IMG/VR virus record: IMGVR_UViG_3300033552_000006
Coordinates: 1 to 58,643 of that record
Source: a virus
Length of the DNA: 58,643 nucleotides
Reading direction: 5' to 3' (one strand)
Numbering within the stretch: the first letter of the stretch is position 1; the number at the start of each line of letters is the position of its first letter. This document shows positions 32,401 through 42,500 of this stretch, one piece after another. A program made the translations under genes and the position numbers. The notes below the pieces were generated by a model. The model saw only the letters and a list, made by a program, of their open reading frames with translations. It searched no databases and was not told where the DNA came from.

Positions 32401-34101
32401 GCTCCGGGTTGGTTCTTTCAACAAAGAGCAAGACAAGCCACTTATATTGATACCGCTTCTTTGTTCCGAGTGGCTAACACTGCCGGAGGAAGGGAAACTA
32501 TTTTAATTAAGACCGTTGAGAATTTCTTTTCTACTGCTAACATTGCCCAGACTCCGTACATAATTAACTCACAAGTTAACTTTGGAACTGCAACAGGGCG
32601 CAGAGACGTTTTAAAAGGAAACGATGCTTACATTGTATCGAATTTAAAAAGAAACAATGAAGATTCTATTTATGGTGGCCGTACCGAGTTTGCTTATGCA
32701 TCTAACGAATACATTCCTCTTAGCGATGCTATTCCTATTGTTGCCAATAGAATTGTTTCTCAAACGATTTATGTGGAAGGTGACACTTATTGCAGTTTGT
32801 ACTTGAGAAACAAAAGTTCTTATCAAGGCACAGAAGTTCCAGAACAAATAGGGTTTCATTGGTCACAAGCATCTACTAAAGAAAACAGAAAGTATCAATA
32901 CAATAAATTCAACGCTTGGTGTTATGCTGTAGTATTAGAATCCACTGTTGAACCAAGGCTAAATAATTCTGAAGAGTTCTATAAATTTAGTAAAGCCATT
33001 AATTTTGATTATGATGAATTGTATAATTCTGCTTATCTGCAAGAGAATGATTTGAAAAAATCAATTCCTATCCCTTACAACTTCAAGGACGATCCAATTT
33101 TAAATAATATCATAGCGGTTTCTAATCCTAAATCAAGTGGAGACTATGTGGATGCTTGGACTGAGTTCTTGACAAATGAATTCTATGAACTGGACAAGAA
33201 CATGGGTTCTGCATTGAATATTGTGAAAGACAAAGATACCATTTATGTAATCCAAGAAAAGCAGACTTCCCGTATTCAAGTAGATGAAAGAAACTTCATT
33301 ACTCCCGACAAGGGCGGTGCGGCTATTCAGGTTGCTCAAGGAGGAGGAACTTCGATTAGCGGGCATGAGATTCTCAGTGATTACGGAACGGGTCTTAGAA
33401 GGGCTGTAATTGAGAGTCCTTTTGGATTTGTGTTTTTTGACGAGTCCAAAAATGAAATGGTAAAAATTATAGATCCATTGTTTCTGCCAAACAGTCTAGC
33501 CCTTGAGATAAAAAGAATGTTTGGCAACGACAAGGTGATTGGCGTGGAAGGATATTACGACGAGGAATTCAAGGAAACAAATCTTAGGTTTCGAACAGTG
33601 GGCAATAATAACTTTGTGATTTCTTACAATGAATTGTTAAAAACTTTTAACGGTAAAATTGCTTATGACAATGATTTGTATTTCTCTTTTCAAAATAAGA
33701 TACTAGCGCCTTATTCTAATTCAAAAAATATAGGAGAATTAAATCATGGTGCAGAGTTATTGTTTTTTGGAGTTCAGAAAAATTTGAAATTAAAAGTAAT
33801 TTCAACTCCCAATTTTTATGATACCAAAATAAATAAAGGAATTGCTGTTTATGCGAATATTAATTATCCGCTGTTAAAGACTACATTTATAACCTCATTA
33901 GGACATGTTAGAAATATACTCGGAACTCATCATTGGTATAAGCTTAGAGAAGGAGTTCATACCTTGCCCGCTAAGAATCCAACAGACGAAGATGATATCA
34001 GAGGAGAATGGTGTTCTATTGAAATTGAAGCTGAAAGTAAAGACAACAAGCAAATTAAAATATTCTCATTATTGAACTTTTTTAGAAAATCATATAAATA
34101 A
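29413..34101 (+). CDS. Large tail protein (crAss-like muzzle / P22 gp10-like stabilisation protein)
   Basis: 1,562 residues. The N-terminus HNFSKGWTTDLDNHAEKSDS followed by DAWNGRLYSADGTLAF resembles P22 gp10-type tail stabilisation proteins ('..N.....G...D.d......p.sy.dA.N...'). The same position is filled in crAss-like phages by the muzzle protein that closes the tail tube. The body is beta-rich with many NG/DG turns. A Gly/Asn-rich loop (~875-905) and a late conserved stretch IQVAQGGGTSISGHEILSDY lie in the C-terminal third. Virion structural by context. Cargo genes follow immediately. Confidence 0.8.
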   Translation: MAKQNNTPDLNDVEIHNFSKGWTTDLDNHAEKSDSYSDAWNGRLYSADGTLAFTSINGSKFVYNNELVVRYNGSFAFKDELIVFAKGLFPVGVVETETKIITEVTVKNFSISSDTNAINGIDFASNFQQSQIEITVPIPTIDDADFKQNLTEVESVNTIDVSYGNLFKTLTYMPQSPTICALNSSDKPINNKTYNDAIFSFSYNEQGLLVSKIIYVGDLNIPLNAVITTEGVEENTYYKRVYFSDYYNSTRVVNIKDPKLSTRNSFEFDIKTKGMLLNPRVTSILKNGQLKAMTVFYTMKLITENGQVSDFSPLSKAIKIGKGSGGEFSGGSVSEITDKSVKVDCYIPDYKNFKEVQLIAIEFEANNVPTTIRLVGTKLVNAIVSFEHFGSEPEFLENITLADLFKNSISWRYNSDFATKNNKLMVVGLRNDPLFMNSKNVALDFSLSSFDASGNTHASLLNPEPSKYNLIDALATESFFYVQRKLYRKIEVFGNFTMKLYNNLTGEFYEFNFPEIIYDYVDQTNIIAGFLISRQSINDFATKFPNLRIKRSGTSILFEPINELIKTDFHNYNLTFSTSQVIIDLDNDTENKTIAWPTTDYAKESRLIYGGVSNGWFSGNGVRVTMHSVSDNVISKNINWMNGLALPLQIKQPTLKKGVMKGEIYRTGIQWYKNGNKLFTTVLGDLKIPDIGQPKRELDVEGKVIPSTEKYNNWKVVGEEMYAERIELQFDIRINCELSKEVDSYQIVYVERSENNRTILAQGISAPLERIADFQQGGGDSAMSMEETMVKKWMLPSNGGPVYDETGLRAYDVNPDVDNEQNRVVTNRKSFYFDSPDFVYEKISSNFVESCVLEYIETIATDHDRHNIIGGYNRDTCGWGGENGEPGNAGNPGTQCYFSNGSKNNEGPSPFGLPKFSQKIPSNLLSGSEITRPFYVNASVFANRLRQRTYTSFQNKISDQYKYFIHKSQSALPGEILSGYKMNDKFDYANHAFTLAAPGWFFQQRARQATYIDTASLFRVANTAGGRETILIKTVENFFSTANIAQTPYIINSQVNFGTATGRRDVLKGNDAYIVSNLKRNNEDSIYGGRTEFAYASNEYIPLSDAIPIVANRIVSQTIYVEGDTYCSLYLRNKSSYQGTEVPEQIGFHWSQASTKENRKYQYNKFNAWCYAVVLESTVEPRLNNSEEFYKFSKAINFDYDELYNSAYLQENDLKKSIPIPYNFKDDPILNNIIAVSNPKSSGDYVDAWTEFLTNEFYELDKNMGSALNIVKDKDTIYVIQEKQTSRIQVDERNFITPDKGGAAIQVAQGGGTSISGHEILSDYGTGLRRAVIESPFGFVFFDESKNEMVKIIDPLFLPNSLALEIKRMFGNDKVIGVEGYYDEEFKETNLRFRTVGNNNFVISYNELLKTFNGKIAYDNDLYFSFQNKILAPYSNSKNIGELNHGAELLFFGVQKNLKLKVISTPNFYDTKINKGIAVYANINYPLLKTTFITSLGHVRNILGTHHWYKLREGVHTLPAKNPTDEDDIRGEWCSIEIEAESKDNKQIKIFSLLNFFRKSYK

Positions 34102-34107
34102 AAAATT

Positions 34108-34785
34108 ATGCTAAATTCAAACTACAAAACGGTAGACGATACTGTTGTTAAAATTAAAAAGAAATTTATTAAAGACAAGCTTGAAGAAGCTCCTTCAGTA
34201 GAAGATTTGAACCAAGAAATTTCTTTGAATAAAAAAGCAACAGTTTCTAATGATTATCAAAATAAAAAAGATTCTGCTATTACAGGTGGAAATTACAATG
34301 AAATTGATCCTGTAAAAACAATAGACCCAAAAGTATTGGATGGTGGAGAAGTTAAAAATGCTGATAGTAAATGGGGAACAGGAAGTGGTGGAGCAAAAGC
34401 GGGTTCTGCTGCTATGGGTGCTTTGGGAATGGTTGGAACTGTAATGGCTCAAAAAGGACCAATGAACGCAAAAGAAAGAGGTGCTAATATAATGAGTTTA
34501 ACTTCTCAAGGTGCTCAAGCAGGTGCCGCTTTTGGTCCAACGGGAATGGCTATTGGTGCTGCTGCAGGATTACTAACAGGAGGTATCATGGCTATTGGTG
34601 ATCAAAAAGAATTGGACAACAAAGCCAAAATAGAAAGAGTAGCTATGCTTGATGATATCAAGGACAAACGGATGAAATCGCAAAAATTGGAAGAAGGCAA
34701 AAAAGCTGTAGCCAAAAATAAATCGCTGTTAGAAGCGCAAATGGGAATGTTAGGTTCCAATTACTCACCATCTAAAACCGTATAA
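34108..34785 (+). CDS. Gly/Ala-rich internal virion protein (225 aa)
   Basis: Charged N-terminus, then a Gly/Ala-rich glycine-zipper-like region (~90-170, GAAFGPTGMAIGAAAGLLTG) and a basic helical tail. Such Ala/Gly segments are common in phage proteins ejected into the host that form membrane channels. It lies between the large tail protein and two larger cargo-type proteins. Confidence 0.75.
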   Translation: MLNSNYKTVDDTVVKIKKKFIKDKLEEAPSVEDLNQEISLNKKATVSNDYQNKKDSAITGGNYNEIDPVKTIDPKVLDGGEVKNADSKWGTGSGGAKAGSAAMGALGMVGTVMAQKGPMNAKERGANIMSLTSQGAQAGAAFGPTGMAIGAAAGLLTGGIMAIGDQKELDNKAKIERVAMLDDIKDKRMKSQKLEEGKKAVAKNKSLLEAQMGMLGSNYSPSKTV

Positions 34786-34788
34786 GTT

Positions 34789-37485
34789 ATGCCAGTAGGA
34801 AACGCAGAATATCAAAGACTATTAGGATTATTGAAAAGTAATCCTAATTATAAATTAATGTTGGACACCATATCTAAAGCGGAAGGTACTTGGGGTAAGG
34901 ATGCTTATTCTACTAAATACGGTGGAAAGAAAGTGGATTGGAAAAATGGTAAAAGCAGAGACTCTATTCCATTTGGTAAAAACGGTCAAAAAACAAGTGC
35001 CCATGGTAAGTACCAATTTATGAATAAAACTTGGGATGGCAAGGTTCAAGAGTTAGGACTTACTGGATTTACTCCCGAAGAACAGGACGTAGCTGCTTTG
35101 TCTTTAGCTGAAGAAACGGGAGCATTGAAAAAGTTGGATGATGGAGATATCAAAGGCGCTATATTTTCTGCAGGAAAGAAATGGATGGGATTGCCTGTTA
35201 ATGAAAAAGGAGATAGTGGTGCTCCTCACCAAAAAGCGCAACCATTATCAAAGGTACTTGGGTATTTTAAATCCAATGAATCAGCAAGAGCAGCAATAAA
35301 TAATGGTTATAAAACCCTTAACGAAAAAAACGCTTCCTCTAATGATGTTAAACAAATAGAACTTAACAAAAAGAAAACAGGTAATTTTATTCAAGAATTA
35401 AGAAGTGTTAATTCTGATTTGAATATGTCTGAAGAAGAAAAAAATGCAGAAAAACATCGTATAAAAAGAAAGTATTATCAAGATGGTTCTATGTTAGCTA
35501 TAGCACATAATCTTCAATCTGAAAATAAAAAAAATGTAGAGTTCAATGACCGAATTAAAAATCTACAAGCTAAAGTTAGAGAGTTTAATGATACGCCAAC
35601 TGAAGTAAAACGCAAGTCAGGAGTTCCTATGAAATTGGCTAAAGAAATTGAAGCCGAATATGAAGCTTTTGGGCTAAAAAAAAATGACAGAACTTTTACC
35701 ACTTCCAATTTTGATTTAGATGATTTAAAAATTCAAATAAAAAAAGTTCGCAATCCGCATGAATATATTCAAACTGAAAAAGGACTTCTTAAATATGGTA
35801 AATCTAAAGAAGAATATGATGCTGAGGTTAATAAAAACGCTCCCGATGGTGGAGGTATAGAATCGGATATTGAATCGGGAACTGCTGATGCTACTGCGAC
35901 AACTCCAGAGCAAGATGCTAAAATAAAAGCAGACCAAGCTGTAACAAAGAAACTAGCTGATGATGCTTTGGCCGCCAAAAAGAAACCGCCTACAGAATTT
36001 TCTGAACTCAGTAATGCTAACACTCAAGAAATATTCACCGATCCTAAATTCAAATATACTTCGGGCAAAGCAGAAATTCCTTTTGATGCCTTGTTAGGAT
36101 TTGCTACAGGAATTACAGGAATGGCCGCCGCTGATGTAGACATCAAATATCGTGACGAGAAAGTTGGAGAAGGAATGCTTCAGTATGCAGCGGATATAGC
36201 TAAAATAAAAGATATGGGATTGCCTCCTGAGATTGAAGGCGATTTAAAGCAAAAACTTGCTTCTGCTTACCAAACGGGAATCACTAACATAGTTCGTTCC
36301 TCCAACGGCAACAGAAACCTTGTGTTAGGAAATCAAGGACAGTTGGATCAAGCGAGAATGTCGGGGATAGTAGAAATCGCTGCAATGGATGTGGACAGAA
36401 GGGATAAAGCTTTGGCTGCCTTTGGAGAAGTGCAACAGAAAATTACTGAGTTTGATGCTAAAAGGGATATCGCCAACAATGAACGAAGATATGCCGAAGA
36501 CCAAAAAACACAATTGGCCGGAGCAACATTAGCTAAAGCGGGAATGGAAAACCTTGTCAAAGGAATAGCCTATGCTAAAGAGAACGGTCCTGGTTCTGCA
36601 AATGATATGTTGAGACAAAAAATGCAATTTAATATTACAGGATTAATTAAAGGAGCCACTCCCGGAGAAATAGGAAGTCCTGAATATCTTGCCGCAACTC
36701 AATTAAAACATGAATTTTCAGAAGGAAGAAAAAGAACTTTTAATGATTGGATTGCCACTAAAGGCAGAGAAGAAAAAGACGTTATTAATAATATTCTTTT
36801 AAAACACCCTGAGAAGAATCCGCTTACAAATAAAGATGCTAATTTAGATGATTTAATTACTTTTACCAAAGATGTTACAGGAGACAAACAATACGAAAGT
36901 GAGTACCAAAAATATTTAGGAATAAGTGATTTGACTACCAATGCAGTTGCAGAAGATACAAGCAAAATAAAAGCGGAAGCAGAAGGTACTACTAAAACAG
37001 AAGCGCCTGTTGAACCACAACACGCTACTCACGATCAGAATGTAATGCCAATAGTTACTCAAGGAATTAATAATACTACGGGAGATACTTCCAATGTTCC
37101 GGCTACAATGAAAGGAAAGTCAGCAAAACTTAGAGAAGATGCACCGCTTGTAGATGCTCAAGGAAATGCTTTAATTAACGGTGTCGCTCAAAAAGTAAAG
37201 CCAAATGGAATGATTGTAGGAACAGGCGCTACCGCAGACACTAAAGTAGCTGATGATATAATATTGGGAGGGCTTAATAAACAAGCGTTGACAGGTAAAG
37301 GATTAACTCCTAGCGAAATTAATCAACTTGAGAATGATAAAAAAGTCAGAAATGAAAATGACAAAAAAACGCAATCCAATTTATTAGAATTAGAAAATAT
37401 TAATAAAGCTTCTGCAGAGCGTGAATTGATATTTAACGAACAACAAGCCGCTAACCAAGCCAAGTTAGATTTAGTAACAAAATAA
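34789..37485 (+). CDS. Internal virion protein with N-terminal lambda-lysozyme-like transglycosylase domain
   Basis: 898 residues. The first ~130 match phage lambda R-type lytic transglycosylases: MLDTISKAEGTWG (24-36, catalytic Glu32), AHGKYQFMNKTWDG (71-84), FTPEEQDVAALSLAEE (94-109). It should open a local hole in the peptidoglycan during DNA ejection. The long remainder is helical and low in complexity (Ala/Lys/Glu/Gln), with a predicted-unstructured middle and an Ala-rich segment ~435-460 (DALLGFATGITGMAAADVDI). Ejected with the cargo, by analogy with T7 gp16 and crAss-like cargo proteins. Confidence 0.85.
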   Translation: MPVGNAEYQRLLGLLKSNPNYKLMLDTISKAEGTWGKDAYSTKYGGKKVDWKNGKSRDSIPFGKNGQKTSAHGKYQFMNKTWDGKVQELGLTGFTPEEQDVAALSLAEETGALKKLDDGDIKGAIFSAGKKWMGLPVNEKGDSGAPHQKAQPLSKVLGYFKSNESARAAINNGYKTLNEKNASSNDVKQIELNKKKTGNFIQELRSVNSDLNMSEEEKNAEKHRIKRKYYQDGSMLAIAHNLQSENKKNVEFNDRIKNLQAKVREFNDTPTEVKRKSGVPMKLAKEIEAEYEAFGLKKNDRTFTTSNFDLDDLKIQIKKVRNPHEYIQTEKGLLKYGKSKEEYDAEVNKNAPDGGGIESDIESGTADATATTPEQDAKIKADQAVTKKLADDALAAKKKPPTEFSELSNANTQEIFTDPKFKYTSGKAEIPFDALLGFATGITGMAAADVDIKYRDEKVGEGMLQYAADIAKIKDMGLPPEIEGDLKQKLASAYQTGITNIVRSSNGNRNLVLGNQGQLDQARMSGIVEIAAMDVDRRDKALAAFGEVQQKITEFDAKRDIANNERRYAEDQKTQLAGATLAKAGMENLVKGIAYAKENGPGSANDMLRQKMQFNITGLIKGATPGEIGSPEYLAATQLKHEFSEGRKRTFNDWIATKGREEKDVINNILLKHPEKNPLTNKDANLDDLITFTKDVTGDKQYESEYQKYLGISDLTTNAVAEDTSKIKAEAEGTTKTEAPVEPQHATHDQNVMPIVTQGINNTTGDTSNVPATMKGKSAKLREDAPLVDAQGNALINGVAQKVKPNGMIVGTGATADTKVADDIILGGLNKQALTGKGLTPSEINQLENDKKVRNENDKKTQSNLLELENINKASAERELIFNEQQAANQAKLDLVTK

Positions 37486-37495
37486 ACCAACAGAC

Positions 37496-39514
37496 ATGAG
37501 TATAGGAGGTATCGCCGGATTAACAGGACTTGCCAGTCAAGTAGATAGAGTTTCACAAAACCAGAGAGAAATGGCTTCTTTAAAAGAAGTGGAAACAAGC
37601 ATTGCCAAAGACAACGAGCAAAGCATGTTAGCACAAGAAATGGAAGCTAAACAGTACGAAGATATTGCTGCAAAATCAGCCGAACTCTTAGAACCTGATA
37701 GAGATAAAATAAGGGTAAAATCTTTGGAACTCCAAGCCAATATTCGTTCTAAAATTGAAGAGTATGGTTCTCGTAAAAAATTTTTTGAAAACGGTGGAGT
37801 AGCTTTATTAAGTAAATACAAAAACGATTTGTTATCATCAAAAGAAACGATGTCTTACGGTGATAACAAAAAAAATATGGAAAGTTTAATGAAGCTTAAA
37901 GAATCAGGTAAAGGACATTTGATTAGTAGTGTTGATTTGCAAAGCTTGACTAATTATCAGCAAGGTACCGGTGATGGTAAAATAACTTATGCGGGAATGA
38001 AAAGTGAAATCAGTATGCCTACTGAATTTTTTGATTATCAGCAAGAAATTCCAGCGGGAAACATTTTGCATTACAAAGACAACTACATGGGGATCTATAG
38101 CAATTGGGCAATAGAAAATCCTAAGTTGGTAGGATTGCAAGGAGAAGAACTAGAAGCTCAGCTTATAGAATACACTTACAAAAATCATAGCGGTATGGGT
38201 AGCAATGAAACCAAACGCAATAATGATATAGCAAGACAAAATCAAAAAGAAGATCGCGAACAGATTGCTAAGGCTGGAACTGCCGAAGAAGATAAAACAT
38301 TGTCTCTTGTGGCCGCTACAAATTCTGTAATGAACCAATTGCAAGAATCTTCACCGCCTACTATTTATGACATGATGGGCGATGAAAATTATATCAAAAA
38401 ACAGTCTTCTAAAAACCCAGAGTTAGGGGCGTTATTTGGTTCTTCATCTGAATACAATGATGCGGTTTCTAATTATACTTCTGCCGGTCAATTGGATAAA
38501 TTAGGGAAATCAATAATCAAAGGTTCTATTTGGGAAACTAAGTATGCTCCGGCAAGTAGTGTTGTTGTTCCTATGATGGACCAATCAGGAGTTAGAAATA
38601 TTTTGTTTCCGGGAAGTCCTGTTGCTGGTGGAGTAAATGTTGGATTAAACTCTAGCGAATATTATTCTCCTAATGGTGAAAAACTAAAAGAAGATTTTGT
38701 AAAAGAATCTATCAAGGGCAAAACAAATGAGAACATGACTTTTGGGGGTTTAATTTATGGCTACATTGATGGTAACCAAAAAATGGTTACTCAAATAAGA
38801 GATTCTAAAGGAGGTTCTTTAACCAAAAAAGACAAAGCTGGAAACGTTGTTTATACCGAAGAACAAAAAGACCACATGAAAGGATATAGCGGTAAGCTTA
38901 CCCACGATATGTTTGCTGTACTAACAAATTCCGAAGGGGAAAGAGTCTACAAAAGGCTTAATGCAAATCAAATGTCAGGAGAGAGTGCATTAGCTGTTGC
39001 TATTGGTGCCGGAGACAATATTGCTCATGTTGCTCAAACAAGACAAAAACGTACTATTGCTAAAGCAGTTCAAGAACAAACCAAAAGCCTTAATGCTAAA
39101 ATGATTCAGACAGAAGTAGCCAGAGCTTCTACAACAGGTGGAGTATTTGCTTCTCCTGAATTCATGATGGAAGCCAAATCTGCTAAAGTTGCTGATGGTT
39201 CAAACAGAACTACTTTGCAAAAAGCATACTACATGACTGCTACCGCAATGAACAATAGTGGTATGGTTGACAACAAAATGATGCTTGCAGACAAGTTTTA
39301 TTTGAGAGGTAATGAAAATAATTTTAGCAACAGAGTAGGGTACTCCCAAGAACTTAAAGATGCTTTATTGAATAAAAGTAAAATAAGTGACGTAGATTAC
39401 ATCAAATTATTTGCTAAGGTCCATACCGGTAAAGACACAGGAGAAGACCATCAAGACAATGAAGTATTTGCTCAGACTTGGACAAAAATGTACGAACTCT
39501 TAAATAAAAAATAA
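37496..39514 (+). CDS. Internal (cargo) virion protein (672 aa)
   Basis: Largely helical, Gln/Lys/Glu/Ala-rich. The N-terminal part (SIGGIAGLTGLASQVDRVSQ) looks like a glycine-zipper start, followed by long coiled coils (~20-120). It lies between the transglycosylase-bearing protein and the RNA polymerase polyprotein with 1-10 nt gaps, as cargo genes do in crAss-like phages. No enzymatic motif seen. Confidence 0.75.
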   Translation: MSIGGIAGLTGLASQVDRVSQNQREMASLKEVETSIAKDNEQSMLAQEMEAKQYEDIAAKSAELLEPDRDKIRVKSLELQANIRSKIEEYGSRKKFFENGGVALLSKYKNDLLSSKETMSYGDNKKNMESLMKLKESGKGHLISSVDLQSLTNYQQGTGDGKITYAGMKSEISMPTEFFDYQQEIPAGNILHYKDNYMGIYSNWAIENPKLVGLQGEELEAQLIEYTYKNHSGMGSNETKRNNDIARQNQKEDREQIAKAGTAEEDKTLSLVAATNSVMNQLQESSPPTIYDMMGDENYIKKQSSKNPELGALFGSSSEYNDAVSNYTSAGQLDKLGKSIIKGSIWETKYAPASSVVVPMMDQSGVRNILFPGSPVAGGVNVGLNSSEYYSPNGEKLKEDFVKESIKGKTNENMTFGGLIYGYIDGNQKMVTQIRDSKGGSLTKKDKAGNVVYTEEQKDHMKGYSGKLTHDMFAVLTNSEGERVYKRLNANQMSGESALAVAIGAGDNIAHVAQTRQKRTIAKAVQEQTKSLNAKMIQTEVARASTTGGVFASPEFMMEAKSAKVADGSNRTTLQKAYYMTATAMNNSGMVDNKMMLADKFYLRGNENNFSNRVGYSQELKDALLNKSKISDVDYIKLFAKVHTGKDTGEDHQDNEVFAQTWTKMYELLNKK

Positions 39515-39515
39515 A

Positions 39516-42500
39516 ATGGGAAAGATTTTTAAAAGCAACAATTTAGATCCTGCGGGAGTAAACATTCCTACTGCAGAACAAAATCAAGCAGAGTTCTTAG
39601 ATATGCAAAGCAAAAGTCAAGAAAATATTGACATGCAAACGGCTGACTATTTAGCTAAAGAAAAAAAGAAACAGTACGGTGATATCAATGCCGCTACACA
39701 AGATTCAGGAATGGCCGGCATGCAAGAAGAATTTCAAGGCATGGCTGGAACTGAAACTGCAATACAGAATCAAGACCAAAGCCAATTACCTAAAGCCTAC
39801 AATATGGATGATATCCATAGAAACTGGCTTGGGCAAACAGGAGAGTCTTTTATGAAAGGACTTGGCGATACTGTTATTGGCAGTACAGGTGATTTACTAA
39901 ATTTTGCTACTGCTCCGCTAGATGGTTTTACTATGCTTGAAGGAAATATACTTGGTAATGCTTTAAGAGAATATGGAGATGAAATGGCTGACGAGCATAC
40001 TACATTTCTTAAAAAGAAATTAGAAGGTCAAGAACTTACTTGGGGTTCTTTAGCTGATCCTGATTTTTGGAGTACTAACGTAGCTGAAATGATTCCAATG
40101 GCTTTGGAGTTTATGGTAACAGGTTTTGGTGCGGGAGCCGCTGCAAAAAAAGGAGCTGGATTTTTTGTTAAATCATTAGGCACTGAAGCTAGATTATTAA
40201 AAGCCATGCAAACATCAACTGATGTTGCAGAAGGTTTGGCCGGAAGCGGTAGACTTGTAAAAGATATCATAGGAACTGGTAAAGGAATTAAAGACTTTAG
40301 TCTTGCCAAGTATCTTACCCGAAATGTTGATGGCGTTCTTGAAATGTCAAAGTTCAGTAAAGAATTTGCGGGCGCTGCTGGTGCGGGTGCTGCAAACAAT
40401 TTACTTACAGGTGCAGTAAATGGAATGGAAGCTCATAGAGAAATGGTTTCTCAAAATGAACAAGATATAGCCAAAGGAATAGCACCTCGCTATACAGAAG
40501 ACGAAATGGCACAAGTTGCTACAGGAACTTTTACAAGAAATATGCTTTATGCTCCAATGGATATGATTTCTTGGGGATTGAGTTATGGCAAAGCCGGAGA
40601 AAAATTAATGGCGGGAATGTCTAAAAAAATGGTTTTAAAACCTGCTGAAGAAATAGCCAAACAAACTGCCGCTTCTTTTACTAAATCTACTTTCCCATTA
40701 GTAAAAGGAATTATGGGTGCTGCAGGTCATGGATTCATGGAAGGAGCAGAAGAAACTTTCCAAGAAACTTATGAAGAATGGGCAAGGCTAAAATCCAGAG
40801 AAAAACACTTAGGAGAAAAAGCTCCTGACTATTGGGATTTTTATTTCTCTAAAGAAAACAAAAATACTAAAGTAGCTTCTTTTGCTATGGGCGCTCTTAT
40901 GGGTGGAGCAATGAATCTTAACTTCAAAAAAGCTGCCGAAGAAGGATTAAATTACAGAGATCGTTCCGAAGTATTAAGAGCTACTATTGATGTTAATGAC
41001 AAAGGTGGACAAAATGCTAAAACGTATCACATCAGAAATCAAATGATTGACTTATTGCATGATGATAAGGTTGAGCATTTTGATGCTTTTATGTCATCGT
41101 TATTAGCTAAAGGAACTATTGATGAAGAACAGCTTAATGAATACACCAAAGAATTTCAAGAAGTAAGTGTTGATTATAATGCTGCTGCTAATTTGAACGT
41201 AGCCGGTAAATATGCTTTGGCTGAGAACACCATTAAAGCAAAATCATTGTCACGATTTATCGAAAATGAAAAAGCTTCTTATGCTGAAAAGCAAGCTTCC
41301 CTTAAAGAAAATTTTGATGGAGAAGAAAACAACGCTGTCTTGCACCAGGAACAACTTCAAGAATTGGCTGATTTAGAAAATACAATGGCCGAGGCAGAAA
41401 ATCCTATTACAGCTGAAAAAATAAAGCACATCAAAGAAAGTATTGCTGAGCATAAAAATTCTCCAGTACAAGCGCAGTATGCTAAATTAGAATCGGAACA
41501 CAACCAACAAGTGGAAATGTTGAGTTTAAATTTAGCAATGGCTAATGCTAATAGAATGAATCTTATTTCAGGAAAATCGGCAACGCCTTTGAATATTAAA
41601 TTCTGGAAAAATTCAAATGGAGTAGAACAAGTTTTTATTACTGAGGATTCTAAAGAATATTACGAAGAAGGATTTAGTTATTCCAATGAAAATAAAAACG
41701 ATCCTAATTTAAAAGATAAAAAATCAATGTCTGAGGGTGACTTGCAATCGTTCCAAGCAGAAGGTGATGTTCTTGCTGGATTGTCTGATAAACAATACGA
41801 ACAATTTGTCAACATGAGTTCTGAAGAAGTTTTTGAAAGTGCTAAACGCAACCACGAAAACATGCTTAAAAACGCAAGCAAAGAAACTATTAAAATTTAT
41901 GACAAGATAATGGGCAAAGGCAAAGAGCTTGTCGGAAAAGTTAAAGCTAAACTAGATGCTAATGGCAACCCTGTTCTTGATGAAGAAGGGAATCCTGTTA
42001 TGGAGCCGGACACTGCAGAAACAACTCCTACTTCAACAAAACCTATCAATCCTAATATTTCTCCAAGTGGTGAAGAAAATGCTTATGAAAAAGCATATCA
42101 AGAAGGTGGTTTAGAAACTGCTAAGGAAGCTGAGGCTAGAAAAATTGCTGAAGAAGAAGCTAAGTTTAAAGAAAAACAAAGTACAGAGCCTAAAACTAAA
42201 GAACAACAAATTGAAGATTTTTTCAAAGGAATGAACGCTGATGAAGGTGCTCAAAAAAAAATGAAAGAATATGCAGAACGTTTGGCCAACGGTGAATCAG
42301 AAGAAAAAGTTTTTGAAGGAATAAATCTTGATGGAGCTATAGCAAATGGTACCAGAGAATATTTAAATATAATTCAAGATTCTCAGATTGATGAAAATTT
42401 AAATCAAAAACCGACTTACAGTGTTGTTAAAGACAAAGTTACCGGAAAGTATTCTTTAGTTGATACGGTAACTGGCGAGCCGCACCCTAACGGTAAAACA

